This document shows positions 1 through 8,054 of a DNA stretch of 10,677 nucleotides, piece after piece. A program made the translations under genes and the position numbers. How positions within the stretch are numbered: the first letter of the stretch is position 1; every line of letters starts with the position of its first letter. This DNA comes from Planctomycetota bacterium (GTDB lineage Bacteria; Planctomycetota; UBA11346): positions 1-10,677 of the forward strand of contig JACDEC010000059.1 in NCBI GenBank assembly GCA_013816645.1. The letters are read 5' to 3'. The notes under the pieces were generated by a model. The model saw only the letters and a list, made by a program, of their open reading frames with translations, searched no databases and was not told the DNA's origin.

Positions 1-1859
1 GGTTCGATCCCAAGGACCCCACCGCCTGGGTCGGCGAGGGCGCGAGCTGGAAGCTCGACCTCAAAGCCAAGACCGCGCAATTGCGCGGCGTACTCGGTTG
101 GACCTCGGCGTCGCCGATGCACTGGCGCTGGATCCGTCAGGAGGGTCGCACCTACCTGCTCGGCATGGGCATGCTCAACGTCCTCGGACTGCAGAACAGC
201 GACGGCACCCTGAAGCCGGTCGCGGCGTGGGCCGCCTGCCACCACTTCAGCTACGCCCACGATTGGAAGCCGCCCACATCCTTCATCGAGGGCTACAACG
301 CGACCTACCAGGACAAACCGTTCACCAGTGGCGCGCACGGCAAGCCGGACCACGGTCCCGGTGTCTTGTGGGTCGACCGCGACGGCGATGGCGCGATGCA
401 GCAGGCCGAGCTGGAATTCAGCGGCGCCACGCGTTTCGGCGGCGGCAGCTGGGGGCACGATCTCGCCGACCTGACCATCCGCCTGGCCGCGACCATCGAC
501 GGCAAGCCGGCGGTGATCGCGCTCAAGCCCGAAGGCGTCGACGCCAAGGGCGTTCCTCGCTACCCGACGCTGGCCACCGCGCTGGCCGCTGCCGTGCCGC
601 TCAAGGATCCGCCCAAGTTCGACTACCGCAGCGTCCATCCCCCGAGCAGCGTCACCCGCTCGGGCGACCTGGTGGTGCTCAGCGATCCGATGACCTGCTG
701 GGCTCCCGATGGCCAGCTGCGCTGGCGCTACGCCAACGCCTGGGCCGACGTCCACGGCTCGCACGACGCGCCGCTGCCGGTACCCGGCGTCATCCAGGGC
801 TCGCTGTTCGTGCTCGGCATGGCCGCGGTCGACGCAGCCACCGACGCCTTCGTGATCAACGGCAATCACGGGCGATTCTTCGCCCTGACCTCGGACGGCA
901 TGTACCTCGACGAGCTGTTCAACGACTGCCGGGTCGCCCAGACCCGCGACGCCATGCTCATCGGCGGGGAATGCTTCGGCGGCGTCTTCGGCCGCGCCGA
1001 CGACGGCACCTTCTACCTGCAGACCGGCGGCGATGGATTCCGCGTCTACCGGGTGCGCGGCCTCGACCGGATCACCCGCGATCAGGGAACCTTGGCGGTC
1101 ACCGCCAAGCAACTGCAGGCCGCGCAGCGCCGCGCCGAGCGCCAGCAGACCGAGGTCGTCACCTCCAAATCCGCCAAGCTGCCGCAGCTTGGCAAGGCGC
1201 CGCAGCTGGACGCCAGCGGGAACGGTTGGCCGCAGGAGCAGATCGCGTGGAGCAAGCAGGGCGGTCGCTATCGGGTCGCGGTGAAGGCTGCGCGCGACGA
1301 CGCCAATCTCTACCTGCGCTGGGAAGTCGCCGATGATCCCTCGCCGTGGGTCAACAACGGCAAGGATTGGACGCTGCTGTTCAAGAGCGGCGACAGCGTC
1401 GATCTCCAGCTCGGCGGCGATCCGGCCGCTGATCCGCGGCGCACCGCCCCAGTGCCCGGCGATCTGCGCCTGCTGATCGCGCCGATGGGCGCGGACAACG
1501 TCGCGGTGCTCTACCGCCACCGCGTGCCGGGCGCCAAGGGAACGGTCTTCAGCAGCCCGTGGCGCAGCGAGACGGTGGGCGAGGTCAAACGCCTGGACGC
1601 CGCGCGCATCGCCGTGCGCAAGGGCGGCGACAGCTACGTCGCCGAGGTCGCCGTGCCGCTCGCCGACCTCGGCTTCTCGCCCAGGAACGGCAGCACCTGC
1701 CGCGCCGACTTCGGCGTGATCTACGGTGACGCCGAGGGCACGGTCAACCTGCTGCGCAACTACTGGTCGAACCAGGTCACCGGTCTGGTCAGCGATGTGC
1801 CCGGCGAGATCATGCTCCAGCCCGCGCTGTGGGGCGACCTGACCATGGAGGCGCCATGA
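1..1859 (+). CDS. Propeller-like protein with EF-hand and C-terminal CBM9-like domain (5' end missing)
   Basis: The frame is open from base 3 and runs off the left edge, so the true start is outside the window and 618 C-terminal residues are visible. The TTG at 81 is only the first start-like codon, not a credible start. The first part (to about base 1100) has repeated short beta-strand/turn patterns such as SGDLVVLSDP, DGQLRWRYAN and DGTFYLQTGGDG, which suggest a beta-propeller. A textbook 12-residue EF-hand loop, DRDGDGAMQQAE, lies at 375-410, with Asp at positions 1, 3 and 5, Gly at 6 and Glu at 12, so calcium binding is likely. From about 1180 to the end the pattern resembles the family 9 carbohydrate-binding (DOMON-like) fold, with segments such as DDANLYLRWEVAD, GDSVDLQLG, YVAEVAVPLADLGF and RADFGVIYGD. 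Such domains usually sit on secreted or surface proteins that bind sugars or haem. The stop overlaps the next start (ATGA), so the two genes are probably co-translated. The substrate is unknown, and no catalytic site is recognised in the visible part. Confidence 0.8.
   Translation, partial: FDPKDPTAWVGEGASWKLDLKAKTAQLRGVLGWTSASPMHWRWIRQEGRTYLLGMGMLNVLGLQNSDGTLKPVAAWAACHHFSYAHDWKPPTSFIEGYNATYQDKPFTSGAHGKPDHGPGVLWVDRDGDGAMQQAELEFSGATRFGGGSWGHDLADLTIRLAATIDGKPAVIALKPEGVDAKGVPRYPTLATALAAAVPLKDPPKFDYRSVHPPSSVTRSGDLVVLSDPMTCWAPDGQLRWRYANAWADVHGSHDAPLPVPGVIQGSLFVLGMAAVDAATDAFVINGNHGRFFALTSDGMYLDELFNDCRVAQTRDAMLIGGECFGGVFGRADDGTFYLQTGGDGFRVYRVRGLDRITRDQGTLAVTAKQLQAAQRRAERQQTEVVTSKSAKLPQLGKAPQLDASGNGWPQEQIAWSKQGGRYRVAVKAARDDANLYLRWEVADDPSPWVNNGKDWTLLFKSGDSVDLQLGGDPAADPRRTAPVPGDLRLLIAPMGADNVAVLYRHRVPGAKGTVFSSPWRSETVGEVKRLDAARIAVRKGGDSYVAEVAVPLADLGFSPRNGSTCRADFGVIYGDAEGTVNLLRNYWSNQVTGLVSDVPGEIMLQPALWGDLTMEAP
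1847..1851 (+). promoter_or_regulatory. Ribosome binding site for the secreted propeller gene
   Basis: GGAGG lies four bases before the ATG at 1856, inside the last codons of the upstream gene. It decides the start: the frame is open back to a GTG at 1829, but only the ATG at 1856 gives a clean signal peptide and the ATGA overlap typical of translational coupling. Confidence 0.6.
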
Positions 1860-3577
1860 ACATTCGGTCCGCATGCGTAGGAACCGTGATCTTGCTCGCG
1901 GGCGTCCTCCAGCTCGGCGCGGCGGAGCTGTCCTGCTCCGGCGTGCTCGGCAACAGCGGCGGCCAGGGCCCCGCGCTGCTGCGCCACGGGCAGGGATCCG
2001 CTCGAGGGCTGGGCCTGGCCGCCGATCGTTTCGGCTGCCTGTGGGATCGCGCCGGCAAGGGTGTGCTGATCCGCTGCACACCGGATGGCCGCATGGTCGC
2101 CCGCTACCGCATCCCCGATCGCGAGGATCACTATCGCGATCGCATCGCCATCGCCGGCGATCGCGTGGTCCTACTGCTGCGCGGCGAACTCTGGACGCTG
2201 CCGCTGGACGCGCCCGCGGACAGCGAGGCCACGTCGCTCGGCATCCAGGCCGAAGCCCTCGCGCCGACCACCGTCAAGGGCCGCGTCCTGGTCGGCGATC
2301 ATCAGGGCCTGACCTGGATCGACCCGGCGAGCGGCGCCAAAGAGGCCGCCGGTCCCGGCTACAAGGGGATCCAGGACATCGACGTCGCCAGCGATGGCAC
2401 CATCTACGCAACCGCGGAGTGGAAGATCCACGCCGTGCGCGACGGCAAGGACCTCGCCGATGGGTGGCCCAAGCCCGCGCCGGGGGAGAAGCCGCAACTG
2501 ATCGACGGCTTCTGGTACAGCCACGGCTGGCACAGCACGATCAAGCGCCACGACGCGTCGTTGGCGCCGGCTCCCGGCGTGGTGCTGGGCGGCAACTCCG
2601 GATCGTTCATCGGCCACGTCGACGAGAGCCCCGACATCGTCAACGGCCGCGGCATGCTCCACCTCGCCGACGGCGAATGGGCGGTCGGCGGATTCTCCGG
2701 TGGCATCTGCCTGCTCGGCTGGGACGGCGGCAAGCGCCAGTTCGCGCTGCTGCGCCGCATCGGCGCGGTCCCGGAGGCCTCCGCGCTCGGGCTCGATGGC
2801 CAGGGGCGCGTCACCCTCGGCTACGGTTGGTGGAACTGGAGCGACACCCCCGACGCGCCGCTGCGCGAAGGTCCCGGCACCAGCGGCGGCCGGCTCCACC
2901 AGCTCGCGCCGCTCGGCGGCGGGCGCTTCGCTTCGACCGGCATCCAGTACGGCGACCAGCCGCGCATCGGCGTGGGCAAGCCCGAGCAGTGGCGCTTCGT
3001 CGCCAGCCAGGAGCAAAAGATCACGGTGCCCGGCGACGTGTCCGGCGTGGCGGCGGTGCCGGGCAAGGACGACATCACCCTGATCGCGGTGACGCGCGCG
3101 GGCAAGGCCACCGGCTTCGCGCTCGCGCCCGATGGCGGATTCCGCGGCGTGGTCGGCGAGGTCGCCCTGACCACCGCTGTGCCGGCTCCCGCCGCATGGA
3201 CGAGCCTGGCGGTCGATCCGCAGGGACGGCTGCTCGCCGCCGCCGATGGCCAGATCCTGATCTTCGAGCGCGCCGGCGAGGCCTGGCAGGAGACCCGCCG
3301 CTGGCGCACCTGGAGCGACGCTCCGGCTGATGGCTTCGGTGCCGCAGTCTGGATCCAGGTCGACGGCGACCGTTTGTGGGTTGCGGACCGCGACCGCCAT
3401 CGCGTGCTGTGCTTCCCGCTCGCTGGCGGCAAGCCGCTCGCCAGCTTCGGCACCATTGATCAGCGCGGCGACGACCTCGGCCACCTCGATGCGCCGCAGA
3501 TGCTGGCGCCCAATGGCGATCGCTGCGTGGTCCACGACGCCGGCAACCAGCGGCTGATCAAGCTGATCCTCCACTGA
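1856..3577 (+). CDS. Secreted NHL/beta-propeller-like protein
   Basis: The product is 573 residues. The start at 1856 is chosen because it overlaps the upstream stop as ATGA, has GGAGG four bases before it, and begins with a signal peptide: Arg at residue 4, a hydrophobic stretch at about 8-20, and a likely cleavage after Gly-Ala-Ala at 21-23. The rest is rich in short repeating beta units with Asp-Gly turns. The C-terminal units are the most NHL-like: GDRLWVADRDRHRVLCF at about 504-520 and NGDRCVVHDAGNQRLIKL at about 555-572. Many GxxxxLxVDPQGRLLAA-type blades occur before them. NHL and related propellers are binding scaffolds, and no enzyme active site is visible. The coupling with the EF-hand/CBM9-like gene suggests that the two exported proteins act together, perhaps on a surface polysaccharide; this is inference. 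Another propeller family (for example SMP-30/gluconolactonase-like) remains possible. Confidence 0.75.
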   Translation: MNIRSACVGTVILLAGVLQLGAAELSCSGVLGNSGGQGPALLRHGQGSARGLGLAADRFGCLWDRAGKGVLIRCTPDGRMVARYRIPDREDHYRDRIAIAGDRVVLLLRGELWTLPLDAPADSEATSLGIQAEALAPTTVKGRVLVGDHQGLTWIDPASGAKEAAGPGYKGIQDIDVASDGTIYATAEWKIHAVRDGKDLADGWPKPAPGEKPQLIDGFWYSHGWHSTIKRHDASLAPAPGVVLGGNSGSFIGHVDESPDIVNGRGMLHLADGEWAVGGFSGGICLLGWDGGKRQFALLRRIGAVPEASALGLDGQGRVTLGYGWWNWSDTPDAPLREGPGTSGGRLHQLAPLGGGRFASTGIQYGDQPRIGVGKPEQWRFVASQEQKITVPGDVSGVAAVPGKDDITLIAVTRAGKATGFALAPDGGFRGVVGEVALTTAVPAPAAWTSLAVDPQGRLLAAADGQILIFERAGEAWQETRRWRTWSDAPADGFGAAVWIQVDGDRLWVADRDRHRVLCFPLAGGKPLASFGTIDQRGDDLGHLDAPQMLAPNGDRCVVHDAGNQRLIKLILH

Positions 3578-3814
3578 TCAATTGACCGGACTGCGCCGGA
3601 ATGGTCGCGCAATCCGTTCGGGCCATCCGAACCAGCGTCGCGAACGTCCGTTGTCAGCGAGTTGTGCGGTTAACGACTCTACTAGCGAAATCGTTGCGCA
3701 TCGACGTCAGCCGAGCCATCGGCGATGCTCCACGGGACACGCCTGGCTTTTCACCCGGGCAAACTTGGACTGCTTGGGGCAAACCGCCGGACAGCCGATC
3801 ACGTATCATGTATT

Positions 3815-3818
3815 GGAG
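3815..3818 (+). promoter_or_regulatory. Ribosome binding site deciding the MsrBA start
   Basis: GGAG lies six bases before the ATG at 3825 and directly against another in-frame ATG at 3819. The spacing favours 3825. The frame is open further upstream, to 3582, but nothing there resembles a protein N-terminus. Confidence 0.55.
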
Positions 3819-3824
3819 ATGCCC

Positions 3825-4853
3825 ATGCGATCCTTGGCCACCCCCATGCTCTTGCTGACTGCCATCGGCTTGGCCGTCATCCTCGCTCACGCCACCACCA
3901 CCGGCGCTGAATCCCCCCAAACACCCGCCACTCCCACTGAGACCACCATGTCCGACCACCTTGTCCTGACCGACGCCGAATGGCGCGCCCGGCTGACTCC
4001 CGAGCAATACCGCGTACTGCGCCACCAAGGCACCGAACCGGCCTTCTGCGGTGGCTACACCGCCACCAAGGAACACGGTATCGGCGCCTATCACTGCGTG
4101 GGCTGCGACGCGCCGCTCTTCACCTCCGACACCAAATTTGATTCCGGTAGCGGCTGGCCGAGCTTCTTCCAACCACTGCCCGGGCGCATCGCCAGCGTGC
4201 GCGATGCCAGCCACGGCATGGTCCGCGACGAAGTGACCTGCGCCCGGTGCGGCGGACACCTCGGCCACGTCTTCAACGATGGCCCGAAGCCGACAGGCCT
4301 ACGCTATTGCATCAATGCCGTCGCCCTGGCCTTCAAGGCCCAGGCCGCGACGCCAGGCACCTCCCCGACCGCGCCGTCGACGACCAGCAAGGCAACATTC
4401 GGCGCCGGCTGCTTCTGGGGTGTCGAAGCCACCTTCCGCGCGATTCCCGGCGTCGTCGACGCGCGGGTCGGCTACGAGGGCGGGACGCTGGCCGAGCCAA
4501 CCTACCACGACGTCTGCAGCGAGGACACCAACCACGCCGAGGTCGTCGAGGTCGACTACGATCCCGCGGTGGTCGGCTACGAACGGCTGCTCGAGGTGTT
4601 CTGGGCCAACCATGATCCGACCACTCCGAACCGCCAGGGCCCGGACCACGGCTCGCAGTACCGTTCGGTCGTCTTTTTCCACGATACCGAACAGCAGCGC
4701 GCCGCCCTGGAGGCCAAGCGCAAGCTGGATGCCAGCGGACGCTTCCGCCGGCCGATCGTCACCGAGGTCACTCCCGCGCAGACCTTCTGGAAGGCCGAGG
4801 AATACCATCAGCGCTACCTCGAGAAGCAGGGGCTGCCGAACTGCCATCGCTGA
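3825..4853 (+). CDS. Exported bifunctional methionine sulfoxide reductase, MsrB-MsrA fusion
   Basis: The product is 342 residues. It reduces both diastereomers of methionine sulfoxide in oxidised proteins: the N-terminal MsrB half takes the R form and the C-terminal MsrA half the S form. Residues 1-28 look like a signal peptide (MRSLATPMLLL and a further hydrophobic run), so it probably works in the periplasm or as a membrane-anchored form. MsrB spans about 45-172. It has two zinc-binding CxxC pairs (Cys91/94 and Cys139/142), the GSGWPSF signature at 108-114, and the catalytic Cys162 in RYCIN. Cys75 in the AFCGG context is a plausible resolving cysteine. A Pro/Thr/Ser-rich linker (about 174-188) leads to MsrA, with catalytic Cys196 in GCFWG, then YEGG, the HDPTTPNRQGPDHGSQYRS signature, and Cys340 near the end as the likely resolving residue. 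An internal Met at 42 (base 3948) begins what looks like an ordinary cytosolic MsrB N-terminus and could be a second start. The gene stands apart from its neighbours, with 247 bp before it and 242 bp after it. The family assignment is firm; the export is inferred. Confidence 0.95.
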   Translation: MRSLATPMLLLTAIGLAVILAHATTTGAESPQTPATPTETTMSDHLVLTDAEWRARLTPEQYRVLRHQGTEPAFCGGYTATKEHGIGAYHCVGCDAPLFTSDTKFDSGSGWPSFFQPLPGRIASVRDASHGMVRDEVTCARCGGHLGHVFNDGPKPTGLRYCINAVALAFKAQAATPGTSPTAPSTTSKATFGAGCFWGVEATFRAIPGVVDARVGYEGGTLAEPTYHDVCSEDTNHAEVVEVDYDPAVVGYERLLEVFWANHDPTTPNRQGPDHGSQYRSVVFFHDTEQQRAALEAKRKLDASGRFRRPIVTEVTPAQTFWKAEEYHQRYLEKQGLPNCHR

Positions 4854-5085
4854 CCATCGTTATCGTCCGTCAGTCTTGCCAAAACGGTGGCGGAGACCCG
4901 CGCATACGAAAGTCCCAGAGAACTAGTTGGCACATCTGGGCCTGCGGGTTGAGCCTGGCCTTCAAACCACCCCATCATCGCTGCTGCGGCGGGTATCCTG
5001 GGACGCGATCTGCCTGGCGTTCTAACGCTCATCTCACCTGGGCCGGGTATGGTCGCCAGGGAAGCGGTCGGGAATACGGTCCACT

Positions 5086-5091
5086 GGAGAG
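5086..5091 (+). promoter_or_regulatory. Ribosome binding site for the V/XII-type exported protein
   Basis: GGAGAG ends four bases before the ATG at 5096. The frame is open upstream to 4949, but this ATG is the first codon with both a ribosome site and a signal-peptide-like N-terminus. Confidence 0.6.
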
Positions 5092-5095
5092 CGTC

Positions 5096-8002
5096 ATGCG
5101 TGGTCAGCCCTGGAATCTTCTGCTCTGGTCAGCGGCAGCGGGATGCGCAGCGGTCGCGGTCCTGACAGCACGGGTCACGCCCGACATCGCCCACGCTGCG
5201 CCAGCCAACCCAACGCACCTTTCCCTGGCTGGCATATCGCTGATGCCTGGATTCGGCGATGACCGGCCCGCTCCGCGTGCCGAGGAACCGCCAACCGTGG
5301 TCGCTGCCGACCCCCCTCCCGTGGTCGAGGGTCCGACCAATCCCGCCGATGCGGCGGTGCAGCAGTCGTGGCCGCTTCGGGTCGGCGCGAGCGGGCGCGA
5401 CCTCGCCATCTACCAACCCGTGGCCGAAGCATTCGCGGATGGACGGATGACCGCCAGCGCCGCCGCCTCGCTGACCGCCGGAGACGCGCCGCCGGTGTTC
5501 GGCGCCATCTGGCTCGACTGCCGGGTGGACGCCGGAGCCATCCCGGGAACGTTGCGCATCTTCGACGCCTCGGTCACCCGCGTGCGCTTCCCCGCGGACG
5601 CCGATATCAACGAGCGCACCTTGACCGACCAGGTGCGCATGGCGCTGGCTCGCCAACAGGTGGTGGTGTCGCTCGAGCGCGTGCGCAGCGCGGCGGACGA
5701 TGCGCGACTCGCCAAGGATGGGCTGCGCGACGACCCGCCGGCGATCGTCTTCCACCAGGGTCCGACGGTGAAGGTCCAGTACGACGGCGAACCGCGACTG
5801 ATGCCTGCGGATGACGGATCGAAACTGATGCGCGCGGTGAACACCCCATTCTTCGTCGTGCTCGATCCGGAGGAGGGCACCTACTACCTGCAGGGTGCTG
5901 GCCGTTGGTTCACCGCTGGTGATCCGCTCGGGCCGTTCACCGCTGCCCAGCAGGTCTCGGACGCGGTCGTTCGCCTCTCCACGGCATCGGGCTATCAGGA
6001 ACCCGATCCCGGCCTGGGCTCGGCGCGATCCGCCGACGTCGCGATCATCACCGCCACGGCTCCCACCGAACTGATCTGGACGGAGGGCGCTCCGCGCTGG
6101 AGCGCGATCCCGGGCACCGGGTTGCTCTACCTCGACAACACCACGTCCGACGCGTTCGTCGATATCGCCTCGCAGCGGCGTTTCGTCGTGCTGTCGGGCC
6201 GCTGGTTCGCCGCCGAGCGCGACAACGGTCCGTGGACCGCGGTCACGCCCGATCGGCTGCCTGTGGATTTCGCGCGCATCCCCGCCAACGGACCCAAGGG
6301 CGACGTCCTCGCCCACGTCGCTGGCACGCCCGCCGCGCGCGCCGCGGTCGAGGATGCCGAAGTGCCGCGCACCGCGATGGTCGACCGTGCGACGATCGCA
6401 CCGCCAACCGTGGTCTACGACGGCGAAGCGGACTTCACGCCGGTCGCCGACAACGTCCAGGTCCGCTACGCCGTCAACACCGCCACCCCGGTACTGCTCG
6501 TGGATCAGAACTACTACGCGTGCTCGAACGCGGTCTGGTACGTGTCGTCGTCGGCGTACGGCGGCTGGCAGGTGTGCACCTGGGTGCCGCCGGTGATCTA
6601 CACCATCCCGGCATCATGCCCCGTATACCATGTGCGTTACGTCTACGTCTACGACGTCACGCCAACCTACGTGTACATCGGCTACACGCCGCACTACTAC
6701 GGCGCCTACCGCCACCACAACGTGATCGTCTGGGGCACCGGGTACCATTACTCGTCCTGGTACGGACCGCGCTATTACGTGCCGCGCCCATGCACCTACG
6801 GCTATGGCGCCCGCTACGATGTCGTCCATGCGGATTGGGGTCATCACCCCTCCCATCACCTGTGGGTGGCGTCAGCGACGATTACGATCAAGGCCTCCCC
6901 CGATCGGATCAGGGACCGCGATCTCGTCGCGCGGTCGGACGGCGGCTGGTTCGGCCCCCGCGGCTACCGCCCGGCAGCGACGCGCGGCGAGCGCTTGACC
7001 GATGTGCGGCCAGCGGACGACCAGGACGATCGCAAGGATCGGGACGGCCGGCGGGGGGCGACGGTCATCGCTCCGCGCGCCGATATCTACGCGGACCGGG
7101 ACGGCGTGCAGCGCCCGGCGCAACCCACCCTCGCCCGCGCCGATCGCCGCATCGAACGCGATGCGCAGCGTGGACAGGATGCGCAGCGTGGACAGGTCGC
7201 GCAGCGCGAGCGGGAAGAACAGCGCGAGCGGGAAGAACAGCGCGAGCGCGAAGCGCAGAGCGAGCGGGATGCGCAGAGCGAGCGGACTGCGAAGAATCCA
7301 CGCTCCGACCAGGCGCGTACTTCCTCGCCGGAGCAGCAGGACCACCGCACGACGAGGACGGCCGACGAGCCCGTCACCATCGCCCAGCCGACGACGGACG
7401 AACGGGTCGACGAACGTCGAACCCGCGAGGAGAGCGACGCGCAGCGCGCGGCCGCACGTGCCACGGAGACGCGGCGCTCCGCGATCGGCGATGCGGCACC
7501 AGAGACGGCTCGCTCCGAGGAGCGGCGATCCGATCAGGCCAGGCCCCCGCGCGTCGTCGCTCCGGAGGCTCCGCTGATCGTCGAGCCGACGCCGCGTCGC
7601 GACAAGGACGAGGATGACGCGTCCCGTTCGCGCGAACGCAACCGGCAGGTCGACGATGCTCGGCGCGAGGTCACCGTCCCCAGCGTACGCGACATCCCCG
7701 TGCAACAGCCCGCGCCTCCCGCTCGGGAGGCGCCGGTCCGCTCGTCGCCAGAACGCACGCGCCAGCCGGAAGCCGCCATCCCGCGCGATGAGCGGACAGC
7801 GGAACCCCGCGTCGAGGTTCGTCAGCCGCGCGTCCAGGCGGTCGAGCCGGCGCGTCCGGTGGAACGCGCGCAGCCCCCCGTGCAGCAGCAGCCTGCGCCG
7901 GTCGCGCCGAGGATGCCGGATTCCAGCCCGATCCCGGAAGCCGGCGAAGCGCAACCCGAAGCGCCGCGCGGCGAAGAGCGCCGCCAGCGCCGTCAGAGGT
8001 GA
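5096..8002 (+). CDS. Exported 'carbohydrate-binding family V/XII'-type protein with three internal repeats and charged C-terminal tail
   Basis: The product is 968 residues. The N-terminus has a hydrophobic stretch at about 7-25 and an AHA-type cleavage region near 32-35. Residues about 95-285 match the pattern I recall for proteins annotated as carbohydrate-binding family V/XII: an IYQPVAEAF-like opening, PVFGAIWLDCR, DDPPAIVF, then AVNTPFFVVLDP. That name is historical, and no enzyme function is established for the group. Three diverged copies of one unit follow: about 229-284, 326-389 and 441-493. Each has a Gly-x-Pro-like or DGE opening, a VNT or LDNTT strand, and a GRWF/VWYV plus GPW/GGW close. 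Residues about 475-590 are very rich in Tyr, His and Trp (YIGYTPHYYGAY and VWGTGYHYSSWYGPRYYVPRP), which is typical of the family. From about 610 to the end the chain is low-complexity, rich in Arg, Glu, Asp, Gln, Pro and Ala, and probably disordered; it contains the 18-bp tandem repeats. A cell-envelope or periplasmic role is inferred. Confidence 0.85.
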   Translation: MRGQPWNLLLWSAAAGCAAVAVLTARVTPDIAHAAPANPTHLSLAGISLMPGFGDDRPAPRAEEPPTVVAADPPPVVEGPTNPADAAVQQSWPLRVGASGRDLAIYQPVAEAFADGRMTASAAASLTAGDAPPVFGAIWLDCRVDAGAIPGTLRIFDASVTRVRFPADADINERTLTDQVRMALARQQVVVSLERVRSAADDARLAKDGLRDDPPAIVFHQGPTVKVQYDGEPRLMPADDGSKLMRAVNTPFFVVLDPEEGTYYLQGAGRWFTAGDPLGPFTAAQQVSDAVVRLSTASGYQEPDPGLGSARSADVAIITATAPTELIWTEGAPRWSAIPGTGLLYLDNTTSDAFVDIASQRRFVVLSGRWFAAERDNGPWTAVTPDRLPVDFARIPANGPKGDVLAHVAGTPAARAAVEDAEVPRTAMVDRATIAPPTVVYDGEADFTPVADNVQVRYAVNTATPVLLVDQNYYACSNAVWYVSSSAYGGWQVCTWVPPVIYTIPASCPVYHVRYVYVYDVTPTYVYIGYTPHYYGAYRHHNVIVWGTGYHYSSWYGPRYYVPRPCTYGYGARYDVVHADWGHHPSHHLWVASATITIKASPDRIRDRDLVARSDGGWFGPRGYRPAATRGERLTDVRPADDQDDRKDRDGRRGATVIAPRADIYADRDGVQRPAQPTLARADRRIERDAQRGQDAQRGQVAQREREEQREREEQREREAQSERDAQSERTAKNPRSDQARTSSPEQQDHRTTRTADEPVTIAQPTTDERVDERRTREESDAQRAAARATETRRSAIGDAAPETARSEERRSDQARPPRVVAPEAPLIVEPTPRRDKDEDDASRSRERNRQVDDARREVTVPSVRDIPVQQPAPPAREAPVRSSPERTRQPEAAIPRDERTAEPRVEVRQPRVQAVEPARPVERAQPPVQQQPAPVAPRMPDSSPIPEAGEAQPEAPRGEERRQRRQR
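7160..7285 (+). repeat. Seven tandem 18-bp units coding a hexapeptide repeat
   Basis: Seven consecutive 18-base units lie in frame within the V/XII-type gene, covering residues about 689-730. The first two are identical (gatgcgcagcgtggacag), units four and five differ at one base, and the others are diverged versions. They encode a repeated [D/E/V]-[A/E]-Q-[R/S]-[G/E]-[Q/R] hexapeptide, giving a charged, Gln-rich, probably helical or disordered stretch. Because the unit length is a multiple of three, copy-number change would keep the frame. Confidence 0.85.
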
Positions 8003-8054
8003 CCGGGATCCGATCAGGGACTTGAGCGTCGCCAGCGCCGGTCCAAGAAGGGGT

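Noticed and set aside
2171..3574. Long open frame of 467 codons on the minus strand, opposite the NHL-like gene
   Set aside because: It mirrors the third-position GC bias of the plus-strand gene, has no signal, fold-like pattern or ribosome site, and the plus-strand frame has a signal peptide and propeller repeats.
3578..3824. Possible promoter in the 247-bp gap before MsrBA, including TTGTCA at 3651
   Set aside because: No -10-like hexamer lies at a suitable spacing. The gap looks less GC-rich than the genes and probably contains a promoter, but no site can be supported.
3582..3824. In-frame upstream extension of MsrBA to 3582
   Set aside because: The extra residues do not look like protein, and the signal peptide and ribosome site both point to 3825.
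4854..5095. 242-bp gap before the V/XII-type gene, searched for a promoter, terminator or small gene
   Set aside because: No paired -35/-10 boxes, no GC hairpin followed by a T run, and no small frame with a ribosome site were seen.
7160..7285. Tandem 18-bp units as a CRISPR array or iteron origin
   Set aside because: The units abut without spacers, are in frame inside a coding region, and vary in line with a coding hexapeptide.
6232..7617. 461-codon plus-strand frame inside the V/XII-type gene
   Set aside because: It is a +1-type shadow made mostly of Arg, with no start context; the annotated frame has conserved family segments.
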